A stretch of DNA of 64,000 nt from Cyclobacterium sp. SYSU L10401. Lineage in GTDB: Bacteria > Bacteroidota > Bacteroidia > Cytophagales > Cyclobacteriaceae. The stretch lies in NCBI RefSeq assembly GCF_010993705.1, contig NZ_WOFO01000004.1, positions 186,001 through 250,000 of the forward strand, in the 5' to 3' direction. This document shows positions 8,427-17,455 of the stretch, in pieces. The notes below the pieces were generated by a model that saw only the letters and a list, made by a program, of their open reading frames with translations, made no database searches and was not told the origin of the DNA. The number at the start of each line of letters is the position of its first letter. Within the stretch, counting starts at the first letter, position 1. The position numbers and the translations under genes were made by a program.

Positions 8427-9917
8427 TTATTTGACCTGTTGCAGGCTATTTTCCCACTGCCGGTAGCTTGCCTGGTAACTTTCCTGCTTATGCTTTTCAG
8501 GTTCGAAAACCTGTATTTTTTCAAGGCCTTGAAAGGCCTCCCTGGCACCAGTGTATATGCCTGCACCAATTCCCGCTCCTCTGGCTGCACCCTGAGCACC
8601 GTCTGTATCGTATAATTCCAATGCAACGTCATTCATATTGACAAAGGCTTCCCGGAACAGCGGACTTAAAAACATATTGGCCTTGCCGGCTTTTACCGTC
8701 CTTAGGTTAAGTCCCATTTGCTTCATGATGTTAAAACCATAGGTAAGCGCCGAAACGATCCCTTCCTGCCCTGCCCGGAGCACATGTCTTTTATCGTGTT
8801 TCAGCAGGTTTAACCCGGCCAAATGTGCTCCTACCTGCTTGTTTTCCATGATTCTTTCCGCTCCGTTTCCAAATGGAATAAAACTCAGTCCCTCTGCTCC
8901 AATGGGAACCTCTGCTGCCCATTGATTCATTTGTTCGTAGTCCTCAACCTGCGGCCCCAACAGCTTTTTGAGCCAGCTATTCAGTATTCCTGTTCCATTG
9001 ACACATAGCAGGACTCCATACCGGGGATTGGCAGCGGTATGGTTTACATGAACAAAGGTATTGACCCTGGATTTCGGATCATACACAGGCTGGGTACTGA
9101 CCCCATAGACCGTCCCGGATGTACCAGCAGTGGTGGCCAGCTCTCCCTCTTCCAGCACGTTCAGGGAAAAGGCATTATTGGGCTGATCTCCTGACCTGTA
9201 GGTTACCGGAATACCCGCTTCCAAACCCAATTCCCTCGCTATCTCAGGCAATAAGTCTCCCTGATGGCCAAAGGAGGGAACCACCTTTGGCAAGGTGGCT
9301 GCATCAATGCCATAATAGTCCAGGAGTTTATCCGCCAGTCCATTTTTGGGAAAATCCCAAAATACGCCTTCAGATAATCCTGTCTCTGAGGTGAGGATCT
9401 CTCCTGTTAGCTTCATGGCGATAAAATCGCCAGGAAGCATGATTTTATGTATCTTTTCAAACTTCGCAGGTTCATTTTCTTTCACCCATTTAAGCTTGGA
9501 GGCCGTAAAATTTCCGGGGGAGTTCAAAAGGTTTTTCAGGCAATAATCACCGCCTAAATCGTCAAATGCCTTATTACCTATCTCTACCGCCCTGCTGTCA
9601 CACCAGATGATGGCTGGTCTGATGACGGACAGTTGCTTATCTACCATCACCAGGCCATGCATCTGGTAGGATATTCCAATGGCCTTGACTTCTCCAGGCT
9701 TAACTTCTCCCTTTTTGATCAGCTCCTTACTCGTAGCTTTGATGTAATCCCACCAGGTTTCGGGATCCTGTTCCGCCCAATCCGGTTTTGGGGCCTCTAT
9801 GCCCATTTCTTCTTTGGGCAACCCAACTGAAGCTACCACCTTGCCCGAATCTGCATCAAGCAGGGTGGCTTTCACAGAAGAACTTCCCACATCGTATCCA
9901 ATCAGTAGTCGTCTCAT
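8427..9917 (-). CDS. xylB: Xylulokinase (FGGY family)
   Basis: 496 aa, typical for the family. The N-terminal ATP-binding motif GYDVGSSSVKATLLD (~8-22) and FGGY signatures ISYQMHGLVMVD (~84-95), YRSGDQPNNAF and TTAGTSGTVYG are clear. It phosphorylates D-xylulose to D-xylulose 5-phosphate, feeding the pentose phosphate pathway. It is placed between the Na+/sugar symporter gene (19-bp gap) and xylA, the classic arrangement of uptake, isomerase and kinase. Intact; function is well supported by context. Confidence 0.94.
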   Translation of the reverse strand: MRRLLIGYDVGSSSVKATLLDADSGKVVASVGLPKEEMGIEAPKPDWAEQDPETWWDYIKATSKELIKKGEVKPGEVKAIGISYQMHGLVMVDKQLSVIRPAIIWCDSRAVEIGNKAFDDLGGDYCLKNLLNSPGNFTASKLKWVKENEPAKFEKIHKIMLPGDFIAMKLTGEILTSETGLSEGVFWDFPKNGLADKLLDYYGIDAATLPKVVPSFGHQGDLLPEIARELGLEAGIPVTYRSGDQPNNAFSLNVLEEGELATTAGTSGTVYGVSTQPVYDPKSRVNTFVHVNHTAANPRYGVLLCVNGTGILNSWLKKLLGPQVEDYEQMNQWAAEVPIGAEGLSFIPFGNGAERIMENKQVGAHLAGLNLLKHDKRHVLRAGQEGIVSALTYGFNIMKQMGLNLRTVKAGKANMFLSPLFREAFVNMNDVALELYDTDGAQGAARGAGIGAGIYTGAREAFQGLEKIQVFEPEKHKQESYQASYRQWENSLQQVK

Positions 9918-9935
9918 GTTTTTAAATTTGTGAAA

Positions 9936-11579
9936 TTACCAGAAAACAATGTATAGTGCAGCAATGATCCCTGATATCAGGATGGCGCCTATTTTAAACT
10001 TGGTGCTGGTAACAAAAAGCTCTTTGGTTATTTCAATGCCTTTGGGATGGTCTTTTCCTTTTCCATCCATCAGGCTGATCACAATGATCAAGCCGGCAAT
10101 GATAAGAAATACCAGCCCCATCCGGTCAATAAACGGCAGCTCAGGAGTCAGAAATTTAAATGCTGCTGACAAGGGTATGGTCAAAGCTGCGGCAGTAAGT
10201 GCCGCATTGGATGTTGTTTTTTTCCAGAAAAAACCAAAAATAAAAATGGCAAATACCCCGGGGGAAACAAAACCAGTATACTCCTGGATATACTGAAAAG
10301 CCTGATCCAATTCACTCAATGCTGGGGCTACTATACCGGCTACCAGAAAAGCAATGATGGCGGTCAATCTCCCTACCCTAACCTGTTTGTTTTCAGAGGC
10401 ATTTTGGTCAAAGAAATTTTTATAAATGTCTAGTGTAAAAATGGTGGAGGTACTGTTGGCCATGGATGCCAGAGATGAAACGATGGCAGCAGTCAAAGCG
10501 GCAAAAGCCAGGCCTTTCAAGCCGGAGGGCAAAAGTTGCAGTAAAGTGGGGTAAGCCCTGTCAGACTTAATGATTCCGGAATCAGGATCAGTCATGGATG
10601 AAATAAAAGAGGAATCCAGACCCTGGTTGACGATTACAAAGGCGGCTATCCCCGGGATCACTACAATCAAGGGCATAACCAACTTGAGAAAACCTGCGAA
10701 AACCATTCCTTTTTGAGCTTCGTTTAATGATTTGGCTGCCAATGCCCTCTGGGTAATGTACTGATTAAAACCCCAGTAATTCAGGTTGATCACCCACATT
10801 CCACCAATCAACACACTGATCCCTGGTAAGTCCAGGTAAGCATCTCTTTGGCCTCCGGCACCATCAGGTATCATCATTTCGCCTTTATTGATAATCATAT
10901 TGAAGTGGGAAGGAGCCTCCTTCAATAGGGAAGCAAAACCAGCGAAAACATCACCGGAACCAACTATCGAGAGGGCCAGGTAGGTGGTGGCCAGGCCGCC
11001 CATGACCAGAAAGAAAACCTGCACCACATCGGTCCAGGCCACAGCTTTTAAACCTCCGTAGATAGAATACAACATGGCAAAAAGCGCCAGCCCGGCGATA
11101 CCGTAAATCAGGGGAACACCCAGGATGGTTTCCAGACTCAATGCGCCGAGGTACAGCACAGAGGTCAGGTTAACAAATACATATACCAAAAGCCAGAATA
11201 CTGCCATTACCGTTCTTACCCTGCTATCGTATCGCTTCAATAAAAATTGAGGCATGGTACTGATCCCTTCTTTCAGGTAAATCGGCAGGAAAAAGATGGC
11301 TACAATAATCAGCGTGGCTGCAGCCATCCACTCATAGGTGGAAATGGCCAGCCCAAGGGCAAAACCAGATCCCGACATACCGATAAACTGCTCTGCAGAA
11401 ATATTGGACGCAATTAATGAAGCCCCCACTGCCCACCAGGGAAGGGCCTTACTGGCCAGAAAATAATCGTTGGAATCTTTGATGTGTCCCTTTTTCTCCC
11501 GGGACACCAGGTATCCCATCATGAGAATTAAAATACAGTAACCTATAAAGATGATAAGGTCTAAAGTGGTGAAATTCAT
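9936..11579 (-). CDS. Sodium/sugar symporter (SSS/SGLT family), probably for xylose
   Basis: 547 aa with many hydrophobic segments spread over its length, as in the ~14-helix SGLT fold. The N-terminal part contains DYFLASKALPWWAVGASLIA and NISAEQFIGMSGSGFALGLA, the segments that identify vSGLT-like sodium/galactose and sodium/xylose symporters. It is the first gene of the operon with xylB and xylA, so xylose (or a related pentose) is the likely cargo, carried with Na+ across the inner membrane. About 270 bp separate it from the divergent transglutaminase-like gene; its promoter must lie there, but I could not pick a convincing -33/-7 pair. Confidence 0.9.
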   Translation of the reverse strand: MNFTTLDLIIFIGYCILILMMGYLVSREKKGHIKDSNDYFLASKALPWWAVGASLIASNISAEQFIGMSGSGFALGLAISTYEWMAAATLIIVAIFFLPIYLKEGISTMPQFLLKRYDSRVRTVMAVFWLLVYVFVNLTSVLYLGALSLETILGVPLIYGIAGLALFAMLYSIYGGLKAVAWTDVVQVFFLVMGGLATTYLALSIVGSGDVFAGFASLLKEAPSHFNMIINKGEMMIPDGAGGQRDAYLDLPGISVLIGGMWVINLNYWGFNQYITQRALAAKSLNEAQKGMVFAGFLKLVMPLIVVIPGIAAFVIVNQGLDSSFISSMTDPDSGIIKSDRAYPTLLQLLPSGLKGLAFAALTAAIVSSLASMANSTSTIFTLDIYKNFFDQNASENKQVRVGRLTAIIAFLVAGIVAPALSELDQAFQYIQEYTGFVSPGVFAIFIFGFFWKKTTSNAALTAAALTIPLSAAFKFLTPELPFIDRMGLVFLIIAGLIIVISLMDGKGKDHPKGIEITKELFVTSTKFKIGAILISGIIAALYIVFW

Positions 11580-11848
11580 GAATGTGTGGATTAATGGGTT
11601 CGGTCTTTTGTCAATTCACTTGGTTTTACAATCAAAAACAAAGGTGCAATATAGTCAAATAAGGTTTTGATAAAATAAAATTAATTAGAAAGTCACCATC
11701 CGGGATCGTACTTGTACCACAGGGATAATTACTGAGGGAAAATAAACCCGTGTAAAAATCAAATAGGTTTTCAAAATCAATCCCAATTTCTTGTTCCTCC
11801 ATGGATATATTTTATCTTTGGAAAAATCAACAACCACTTCGAATATAC

Positions 11849-13240
11849 ATGAAAGTCAAACTATTCCACTTCCTTAAAGGAAAATGCAACTTCCTTTTGA
11901 CCCAATCCCTTTTGATTTTTGGATTATTCATTGTTTTTTCCTGTCAATCCAATGAAAAGCAAGTCAACTCCGAGAAGGAAAATAAGGAAATATCCCGCCC
12001 AAAGGTTGATATAGCCGATATAGAAAAAGGGATAAAAGCATACATCGATTCCAAAACCGAAGAAAATGATGGTTATTTCGTTGTAAAAGACGGGGATAAA
12101 TTGCTACGCTTACAGCTGGTCCGGGTGCACACCGAGTACCTTTCTAATCTGGGCCCCCAAAGCCACTTTGCTTGTGTAGACCTGGCCGATGTGAATGGAG
12201 ATGTCTATGATGTAGATTTTTTTATGGAGGGAGAACCAGGCGCCATGGATGTAACCGCTACATCCGTTCACAAACTCAATGGCAAACCATTTTACAGCTG
12301 GAAACAAAAGCAAGACAAAACCTGGTTTAAGTTACCCATTGAAGAGGCTACCAATGAATTGCTTGGGGTAATAGAAGGAGAAGATCAGTTTGTTTTCAAC
12401 TATAAAGCCACGCTTCCATCCCTGGAAAACGAAGCAGAAATGTGGATTCCCATGGCATTGACCGATGACTTTCAGGAAGTAGAATTGGTATCCATGGAAG
12501 TACCGGGAAATCACCGGATGATTGAAGACAAAGTCAACCATAATCAGATCCTGTACCTGGAGCTGGGTCCGGAAGATAGTGGTAAAGAAGTGGCATTGAT
12601 CTATAAGGTAAAGCGAAAGGAGAAGGGTCCCTATGCATCACAGGAAAAGGTAGCCGACCGGTACCTGGCATCCAATCGACTCATGCCTGTGGACAGAAGG
12701 TTCCGGGAAATAGCCATGGAGGCTATCGGTGAAAAAAACAAAGACAGCCACCTCATGCAAGCCAGGGCCATATACGATTATATCATTGACAATATGCGGT
12801 ATGCCAAATCAGGTGAATATGGAAAAGGTGATGCCGTTTATGCCTGTGATGCAAAAACAGGGAATTGCACCGAATTTCATTCCTTGTTCATTTCTCTGGC
12901 GAGATCTGTAGGCATCCCTGCCCGTTTTTCAATCGGTGCAGCCATCCCTTCTGATAGGAATGAAGGGGGAATAGACGGGTATCATTGTTGGGCGGAGTTT
13001 TATGCTGAAGGAAAATGGTGGCCTGTGGACATTAGTGAAGGTAATAAGTATACCGCACTGGCTACCTATTATTTTGGCCGGCATCCTGCTAATCGCATAG
13101 AGTTTAGCCGGGGTAGAGATCTGGAACTGAATCCGGGACCAGCTTCAGGCCCCATTAATTTTCTGGCCTACCCCCTATTGGAAATAGATGGACAATCGGC
13201 AGTAGCGCAGACTACATTTACCTTTTCAAGAAACAATTAA
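11849..13240 (+). CDS. Transglutaminase-like domain lipoprotein
   Basis: 463 aa from the ATG at 11849, chosen because it yields a lipoprotein signal peptide (MKVKLFHFLKG..., lipobox FVFSCQS); an in-frame ATG at 11801 would add 16 residues before it. The N-terminal two thirds form a beta-rich region with no motif I recognise. The C-terminal third is a transglutaminase/cysteine-protease-like core: GNCTEFHSLFISLARSVGIPAR (Cys ~339), GYHCWAEFY (His ~377) and WWPVDISEG (Asp ~392) supply the Cys-His-Asp triad. Such exported proteins may cleave or crosslink peptides, but the substrate is unknown. Monocistronic, closed by a terminator at 13245-13286. Confidence 0.88.
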   Translation: MKVKLFHFLKGKCNFLLTQSLLIFGLFIVFSCQSNEKQVNSEKENKEISRPKVDIADIEKGIKAYIDSKTEENDGYFVVKDGDKLLRLQLVRVHTEYLSNLGPQSHFACVDLADVNGDVYDVDFFMEGEPGAMDVTATSVHKLNGKPFYSWKQKQDKTWFKLPIEEATNELLGVIEGEDQFVFNYKATLPSLENEAEMWIPMALTDDFQEVELVSMEVPGNHRMIEDKVNHNQILYLELGPEDSGKEVALIYKVKRKEKGPYASQEKVADRYLASNRLMPVDRRFREIAMEAIGEKNKDSHLMQARAIYDYIIDNMRYAKSGEYGKGDAVYACDAKTGNCTEFHSLFISLARSVGIPARFSIGAAIPSDRNEGGIDGYHCWAEFYAEGKWWPVDISEGNKYTALATYYFGRHPANRIEFSRGRDLELNPGPASGPINFLAYPLLEIDGQSAVAQTTFTFSRNN

Positions 13241-13244
13241 AAAA

Positions 13245-13286
13245 TCCCCACAGAAGCATCGAAATGAGCCTTCTGTGGGTTTTTAA
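13245..13286. terminator. Rho-independent terminator after the transglutaminase-like gene
   Basis: Perfect 10-bp arms CCCACAGAAG (13247-13256) and CTTCTGTGGG (13270-13279) with a 13-base loop, followed by TTTTTAAAA. It can serve both the plus-strand gene and the convergent small lipoprotein gene. Confidence 0.75.
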
Positions 13287-13296
13287 AACCTATATT

Positions 13297-13500
13297 TTAT
13301 TCGGGATGCTCACCTCCATCGCTGGGGTGCTCATCTTCAGCTTCGCTGTTTCCTTCAGGATGCTCTCCCTCAGGATGTTCAGCTGATTCTTCTGTATCAT
13401 CCGTCTTTTTGTTGCCACAGGAACTAATGGTAGCAGAAAAGAAGAATGCCATCAATACCATCAATAATGCGGTGGATTTTAAACTTTTTAAGAATTTCAT
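13297..13500 (-). CDS. Small lipoprotein with His/Pro/Glu-rich repeats
   Basis: 67 aa from the ATG at 13500, which gives a clean lipoprotein signal (MKFLKSLKSTALLMVLMAFF, lipobox ATISSCGN); a start at 13542 would add 14 residues that do not look like a signal. After the Cys comes a charged linker and then short repeats of the type EHPEG (EHPEGEHPEGNSEAEDEHP and GGEHPE at the end). The mature part is only ~37 residues, very acidic with five or so His. I do not know a function. Metal binding or an outer-surface spacer is conceivable but not shown. It is convergent with the transglutaminase-like gene and stands alone. Confidence 0.65.
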   Translation of the reverse strand: MKFLKSLKSTALLMVLMAFFFSATISSCGNKKTDDTEESAEHPEGEHPEGNSEAEDEHPSDGGEHPE

Positions 13501-13702
13501 ATTTCTCTCGTTATGGTTTTTAAGTAAGGTTAAAGTTAACACTTTTAATAAAAAAACAAATTTGTTGCTGCACTAACTTTTGAAACAAACCATAATTACC
13601 TTTTATTTGGACAGTGAACTAATTGTGCGTACTTTAAAGTTTGTAAACAGGAAATCAACAAAAATCCTCTACAACGATCATTTTTCACGATAATCTTAAA
13701 AA

Positions 13703-14164
13703 ATGGATAAAAAAGCCTTCAAAAAGAAAGTGATGGAGCAAGCCATCAAATATCAGGAAGCCATAGTTTCTGATTTTAGAACCCGAATCAAGGAATTGAG
13801 AGATGGAGAGCAGCAAGCCCAGGGTGACAAATTCGAATATGATCAGCAAGGTCAGGAAGATGAAAGTGCTATTGTCATCAACAGAATGGCAGATGAGCTG
13901 AACTTTGTTGTTGAGGAACTGGACTTTTTAAAGCAGATGAAAACGGCAAACAACATCTTTGATGAGGTCACTTTAGGGGCAGTAGTCCATACGGACAAAA
14001 TGACCTTTTTTCCAAGTGTGAGCATCGAAAACTTTGAGGTAGAAGGAGAATCGCTTTTTGGGATTTCCCAAAAAGCACCTATCTATAAAGAGATGCAGGG
14101 TAAAAAGAAAGGGGATACATTCAGCTTAAACAATCGGACTTATAAAATTCTGGACGTTTATTAA
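13703..14164 (+). CDS. GreA/GreB C-terminal-domain-like protein
   Basis: 153 aa. The N-terminal half (~1-85) is helical and charged, with many Lys, Glu and Gln, possibly a coiled coil. The C-terminal half fits the GreA/GreB C-terminal (FKBP-like) domain: LGAVVHTDKMTFFPSV, EVEGESLFGISQKAPIYKEM and a final GKKKGDTFSLNNRTYKILDV. In true Gre factors a longer coiled coil with an acidic tip enters the RNA polymerase secondary channel. Here the N-terminal part is a little short and different, so it may be a Gre-like polymerase-binding protein rather than a cleavage factor. No signal peptide. It stands alone; the next genes are convergent. Confidence 0.75.
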   Translation: MDKKAFKKKVMEQAIKYQEAIVSDFRTRIKELRDGEQQAQGDKFEYDQQGQEDESAIVINRMADELNFVVEELDFLKQMKTANNIFDEVTLGAVVHTDKMTFFPSVSIENFEVEGESLFGISQKAPIYKEMQGKKKGDTFSLNNRTYKILDVY

Positions 14165-14216
14165 CAATAAAAAAATTACCTTTCAATTTTGATAGGAGGA
14201 ACGAGCCCAGGCAGGC

Positions 14217-14900
14217 TTATAAACTAAGGTACCATCCAAATTTAAACCAGGTTCGCTGTCTGAGGTCAGCATCAAAAAACCGGTCGGTCCTGTAATCTAT
14301 TCCGGCCTGAAATTTCTGCTTTCCTTTCGATAGGTGGCCTAGTGCAGCTACCAACCTGTTTTCCAGGCCACTTTCTCCTGATTGGATGCTGTATATGGGT
14401 TCATCGCTAAATACCAGATAAAATTCGCCCGGATCAAGACTTTGCCCTTCTATGGGTATTTCAATGGAGATCTGATACCTCAGCCTGTATTCTACCGGCT
14501 CATCCGGGGCAAAAGTCTGATCTGCCCGGAACCTGTGTCCCATTTGGTAAGTACCTTTTCTTTGTAAAAAAGAGATTTGCTGAATGGCCCGATGACTGTT
14601 GTCACTTCCGGACTCCAGGCGGTACTGGTAACCGCCCGTGATCGCAACAAAAGGATTCAGAGAGGTACCAACGAATCCCTGAAAATCAGTTTGGTTGTGG
14701 TAGTAAGCCCAATCTGCCCGCTCCTGCGATACCTTGTCTACCAATCCATGCTGACTTTCAATTTTCCCTGTTATCTTAAGGTTTTCTGCTGCGCTAAATC
14801 CAAGTTGAAATTCCGGAAACAGCCCGAAATTAGTTATCCTCCCCTGCCCCATCAACTCCAGAGGCAAGGCCAATAAAATGATCCAAACAATTCTTATCAT
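14217..14900 (-). CDS. DUF2490-like outer membrane protein
   Basis: 227 aa. A short signal peptide (MIRIVWIILLALPLELMGQG) is followed by a beta-rich sequence with alternating hydrophobic residues and aromatic ends, including GGYQYRLESG, HRFRADQTF and RTWFKFGWYLSL at the C-terminus; the last segment ends in an aromatic/Leu strand as outer-membrane barrels do. The pattern matches DUF2490 family proteins of Bacteroidota, whose function is unknown. The ATG overlaps the stop of the upstream gene by one base (TAATG), so the pair is very likely translationally coupled. Confidence 0.75.
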   Translation of the reverse strand: MIRIVWIILLALPLELMGQGRITNFGLFPEFQLGFSAAENLKITGKIESQHGLVDKVSQERADWAYYHNQTDFQGFVGTSLNPFVAITGGYQYRLESGSDNSHRAIQQISFLQRKGTYQMGHRFRADQTFAPDEPVEYRLRYQISIEIPIEGQSLDPGEFYLVFSDEPIYSIQSGESGLENRLVAALGHLSKGKQKFQAGIDYRTDRFFDADLRQRTWFKFGWYLSL

Positions 14901-15487
14901 TAAAAAAATAAATTATCTGCCGGTGGAATAATAATGACTCTTTTATCGATTAAATGGCCATCCTTGTCAAAGGTACCTTCCCATAAATGCTTACCATCAC
15001 CTCCCTCTCCATAATACTCTATTTCATACCTGGTCAGGATTCCCTCCTCTTCATCCTCATCCATGAAATCTTCCAGATCATCAGGAGAACCACTATATTG
15101 TAACTGAATTTTTTCGATCCTCCATTTGCTGTAATTTTCATCAAAATAGGCCCCCAGGTTTTCCCTCAGCTTTCCTGACAGGTCTTCCCAGTTTTTTTGT
15201 ATTTCAATGTCTTCCACTGATCCTGAAAGGTCAAACTCCACACTGTAAGCTGCTTCTTCCCATGTAAATTTAGCCTCAAAACTACTTTTTCCTGAGGTTT
15301 CTTCCCTAAACCATTTCACCCTTTTACGACCTTCAAAAGCATCATCCAGCCATTCTCTGGCCTCTGCAGGCACTTCTTTCTCCTTAACACGATATTCGCG
15401 CTCTACCTTTTCCTGCCCATAAACAGCAAGGGGAACCCATACCAAGAAAACACAAACGATTCTCCAACCCATTTTATATACTTTCAA
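14900..15487 (-). CDS. Exported PepSY-like protein
   Basis: 195 aa with a signal peptide (MKVYKMGWRIVCVFLVWVPLAVYGQ). The mature protein seems to be two tandem PepSY-like units: each has a helix (VPAEAREWLDDAF; LSGKLRENLGAYF) followed by beta strands carrying W/F and charged residues (RVKWFREET...SFEAKF; YSKWRIEKIQLQY...RYEIEYY). PepSY-like domains of this type in Bacteroidota are small periplasmic proteins with unclear roles, sometimes thought to inhibit proteases. A very acidic stretch (DFMDEDEEEG) lies near residue 140. It shares a TAATG overlap with the DUF2490-like gene, so the two products likely act together in the envelope. Confidence 0.75.
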   Translation of the reverse strand: MKVYKMGWRIVCVFLVWVPLAVYGQEKVEREYRVKEKEVPAEAREWLDDAFEGRKRVKWFREETSGKSSFEAKFTWEEAAYSVEFDLSGSVEDIEIQKNWEDLSGKLRENLGAYFDENYSKWRIEKIQLQYSGSPDDLEDFMDEDEEEGILTRYEIEYYGEGGDGKHLWEGTFDKDGHLIDKRVIIIPPADNLFF

Positions 15488-15688
15488 TAATTATCCTTAG
15501 CCATACTACTTCAAATGATATACCATCATGTGTGATGCAGTCGGTAGGTATTCAATAACGAAAATCCCCAACACAATGCTATATTCAAGTGATTGAAAAA
15601 GGCCGAAACATTTCAGGTTTCTATAGTCAATGCTGGTTGTTCGTTGAATTTCAACAAAAACGGGACAGATAGGCAGCGTTTGGCAGTA

Positions 15689-17269
15689 TCAATATTCATG
15701 AGACAAGGGAATGAATCGGGCACTCAGGTCAGGCGTTTCCATGTCCTTATCGAATGGAAACATAGGCCTGTTGATTCTTTTAAACTCCAGGCGTTCCAGG
15801 TCCTGGTCCACTCCTCCAGGGGTAAGGGCCATGATCCAATCTGCACGCATATCATAAAGCTCTGGCACCAGGTAACCGATTTTGACTACTACTATATCCG
15901 CTTCACGGGGATTTAATCCCAGATTGGTAAAATCACTTTCCCTGTGGTAAGGTTTTCGTTTTTTGGTAACGATCACCTGCACACTGCCTACAGCCACAAC
16001 TACTTCAGTTTCCGCATTTCTATCCCCATGGGTAATTGCTTTTACCGTACCCGATAATAGAACAGGTGGAGAAAACCGGTCATCGACGGCTGCTCCCACA
16101 TGGGCCTCTACCTGCTCTCCTACTCCTGCGCTTATTGCAGCTTCCACCAATTCAGGACCCGGTATGGATGCGTAAATCAGGGATGGTCCATCCTCCGATT
16201 TGAATTCAGGCCTGTCCAGTATTTCCCTCAAGGTCCAGGTCACATCTCCGGCTCCTCCTGCAGTAGGATTATCTCCCATATCACTGATCATAAATGGTTT
16301 TTTATCGCTTTCGACGGCCATATCCAAACTTTCCTTCAGACTTGCTGTAGGAGCGATGAACTCAAATTCATTGCGCTTATCCCAAAAGCTTTGCGCCAGT
16401 TGCTCTGCTGTTTGCTTCACTTTATCCTGATCATCTCCGGTCACCATGACTACAGCATGATTTCTTGGCTCATCAGCCCAGGCATATCCTACCCAGATGG
16501 CGGCATCTACCACCCCCTCCTGATCAGCGGCGGGATAAACCTCTGCGTAAAGACTCTTCCCCGGATCTACCCTTGTACTTGTTTTTTCTCCCGGCAAAAG
16601 TATGGGAACAGGAATCCAGGCTTTATAGGGGGGCTTGCCTTTTCCTGTTTCCAGTCTTTCCAGCAGGTTATCAACAGCCCGCTTTTTGGACTCTAAAGCG
16701 TCTTCATGGGGAGCCATACGGTAACAGGTAATCAGGTCCGAATGGGCCGCAAGTCGCCTGGATACGTTTCCATGCAAATCCATGCTGGTAGAAATCAGGG
16801 TTTCTTTACCAACTACATCCCTTACCCTTTCAATAAAATCTCCTTCCGGATCATCCAATCCCACCACACTCATGGCTCCGTGGATGTCAAAAAACAATCC
16901 ATCATAGGGTAAATTTTCTTTGAGCCGATCGAGCGTTTCGCCTACCAGAGATTCATAGGCTTCCCGGGAAACAATCCCTCCCGGTATGGCATGTCCTCTC
17001 AAGGTGGGAAACCAATGGGCCCTTTGTCTGTTCGAAGAATCCTCCTGCATGAAGGGGTAATAAGAAAAAATCTCCTCTCCCCGTCTTGCCAAAAAGGCTT
17101 CCTCTTCGGTAACCGCCGGGGAGAAGGTACTGGACTCAATGGCTAAACCGGCAATGGCAACACGGGGAAGCTCCTCCGATACCTGCCCTTCCCTGCTCCC
17201 GCAGCTTGCGGCAAAACACAGAAACAAGACAACTAAAATTCTGGAATAAAGGTGATTGGTCATATTCAT
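15689..17269 (-). CDS. M81 family metallopeptidase (MlrC-like), lipoprotein
   Basis: 526 aa. It has a lipoprotein signal (lipobox CFAASCGS). The M81/MlrC N-terminal domain starts VAIAGLAIESSTFSP; two D-x-H motifs that would hold zinc are visible, FFDIHGAM (~128) and SMDLHGNVS (~165), plus TCYRMAPHED. The MlrC C-terminal domain follows: ISDMGDNPTAGGAGD (~330) and the end with ALTPGGVDQDLE. MlrC opens linearised microcystin, but most M81 proteins have other, unknown amide or peptide substrates. The lipid anchor suggests a periplasmic or outer membrane task. It diverges from the serine hydrolase gene across 186 bp. Confidence 0.9.
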   Translation of the reverse strand: MNMTNHLYSRILVVLFLCFAASCGSREGQVSEELPRVAIAGLAIESSTFSPAVTEEEAFLARRGEEIFSYYPFMQEDSSNRQRAHWFPTLRGHAIPGGIVSREAYESLVGETLDRLKENLPYDGLFFDIHGAMSVVGLDDPEGDFIERVRDVVGKETLISTSMDLHGNVSRRLAAHSDLITCYRMAPHEDALESKKRAVDNLLERLETGKGKPPYKAWIPVPILLPGEKTSTRVDPGKSLYAEVYPAADQEGVVDAAIWVGYAWADEPRNHAVVMVTGDDQDKVKQTAEQLAQSFWDKRNEFEFIAPTASLKESLDMAVESDKKPFMISDMGDNPTAGGAGDVTWTLREILDRPEFKSEDGPSLIYASIPGPELVEAAISAGVGEQVEAHVGAAVDDRFSPPVLLSGTVKAITHGDRNAETEVVVAVGSVQVIVTKKRKPYHRESDFTNLGLNPREADIVVVKIGYLVPELYDMRADWIMALTPGGVDQDLERLEFKRINRPMFPFDKDMETPDLSARFIPLSHEY

Positions 17270-17455
17270 AAATCAATAATCTGGTTTGAACAATTTTGGA
17301 ATAAGGCAGGGCTCTTTTGGGTAGGATTCAAATTAAATGAAATTCAGCCAATAATACAGGATATTCCTCATCTAATTTTTCTGGTATTCCTGCAAGCTTT
17401 TGTAAATTAAACTCTCAAAAAATTTCTTACCTTTAATACCTAATCCTTACATTAA

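Noticed and set aside
11801-11848. Extended start of the transglutaminase-like gene
   Set aside because: The extra 16 residues would precede and spoil the lipoprotein signal peptide.
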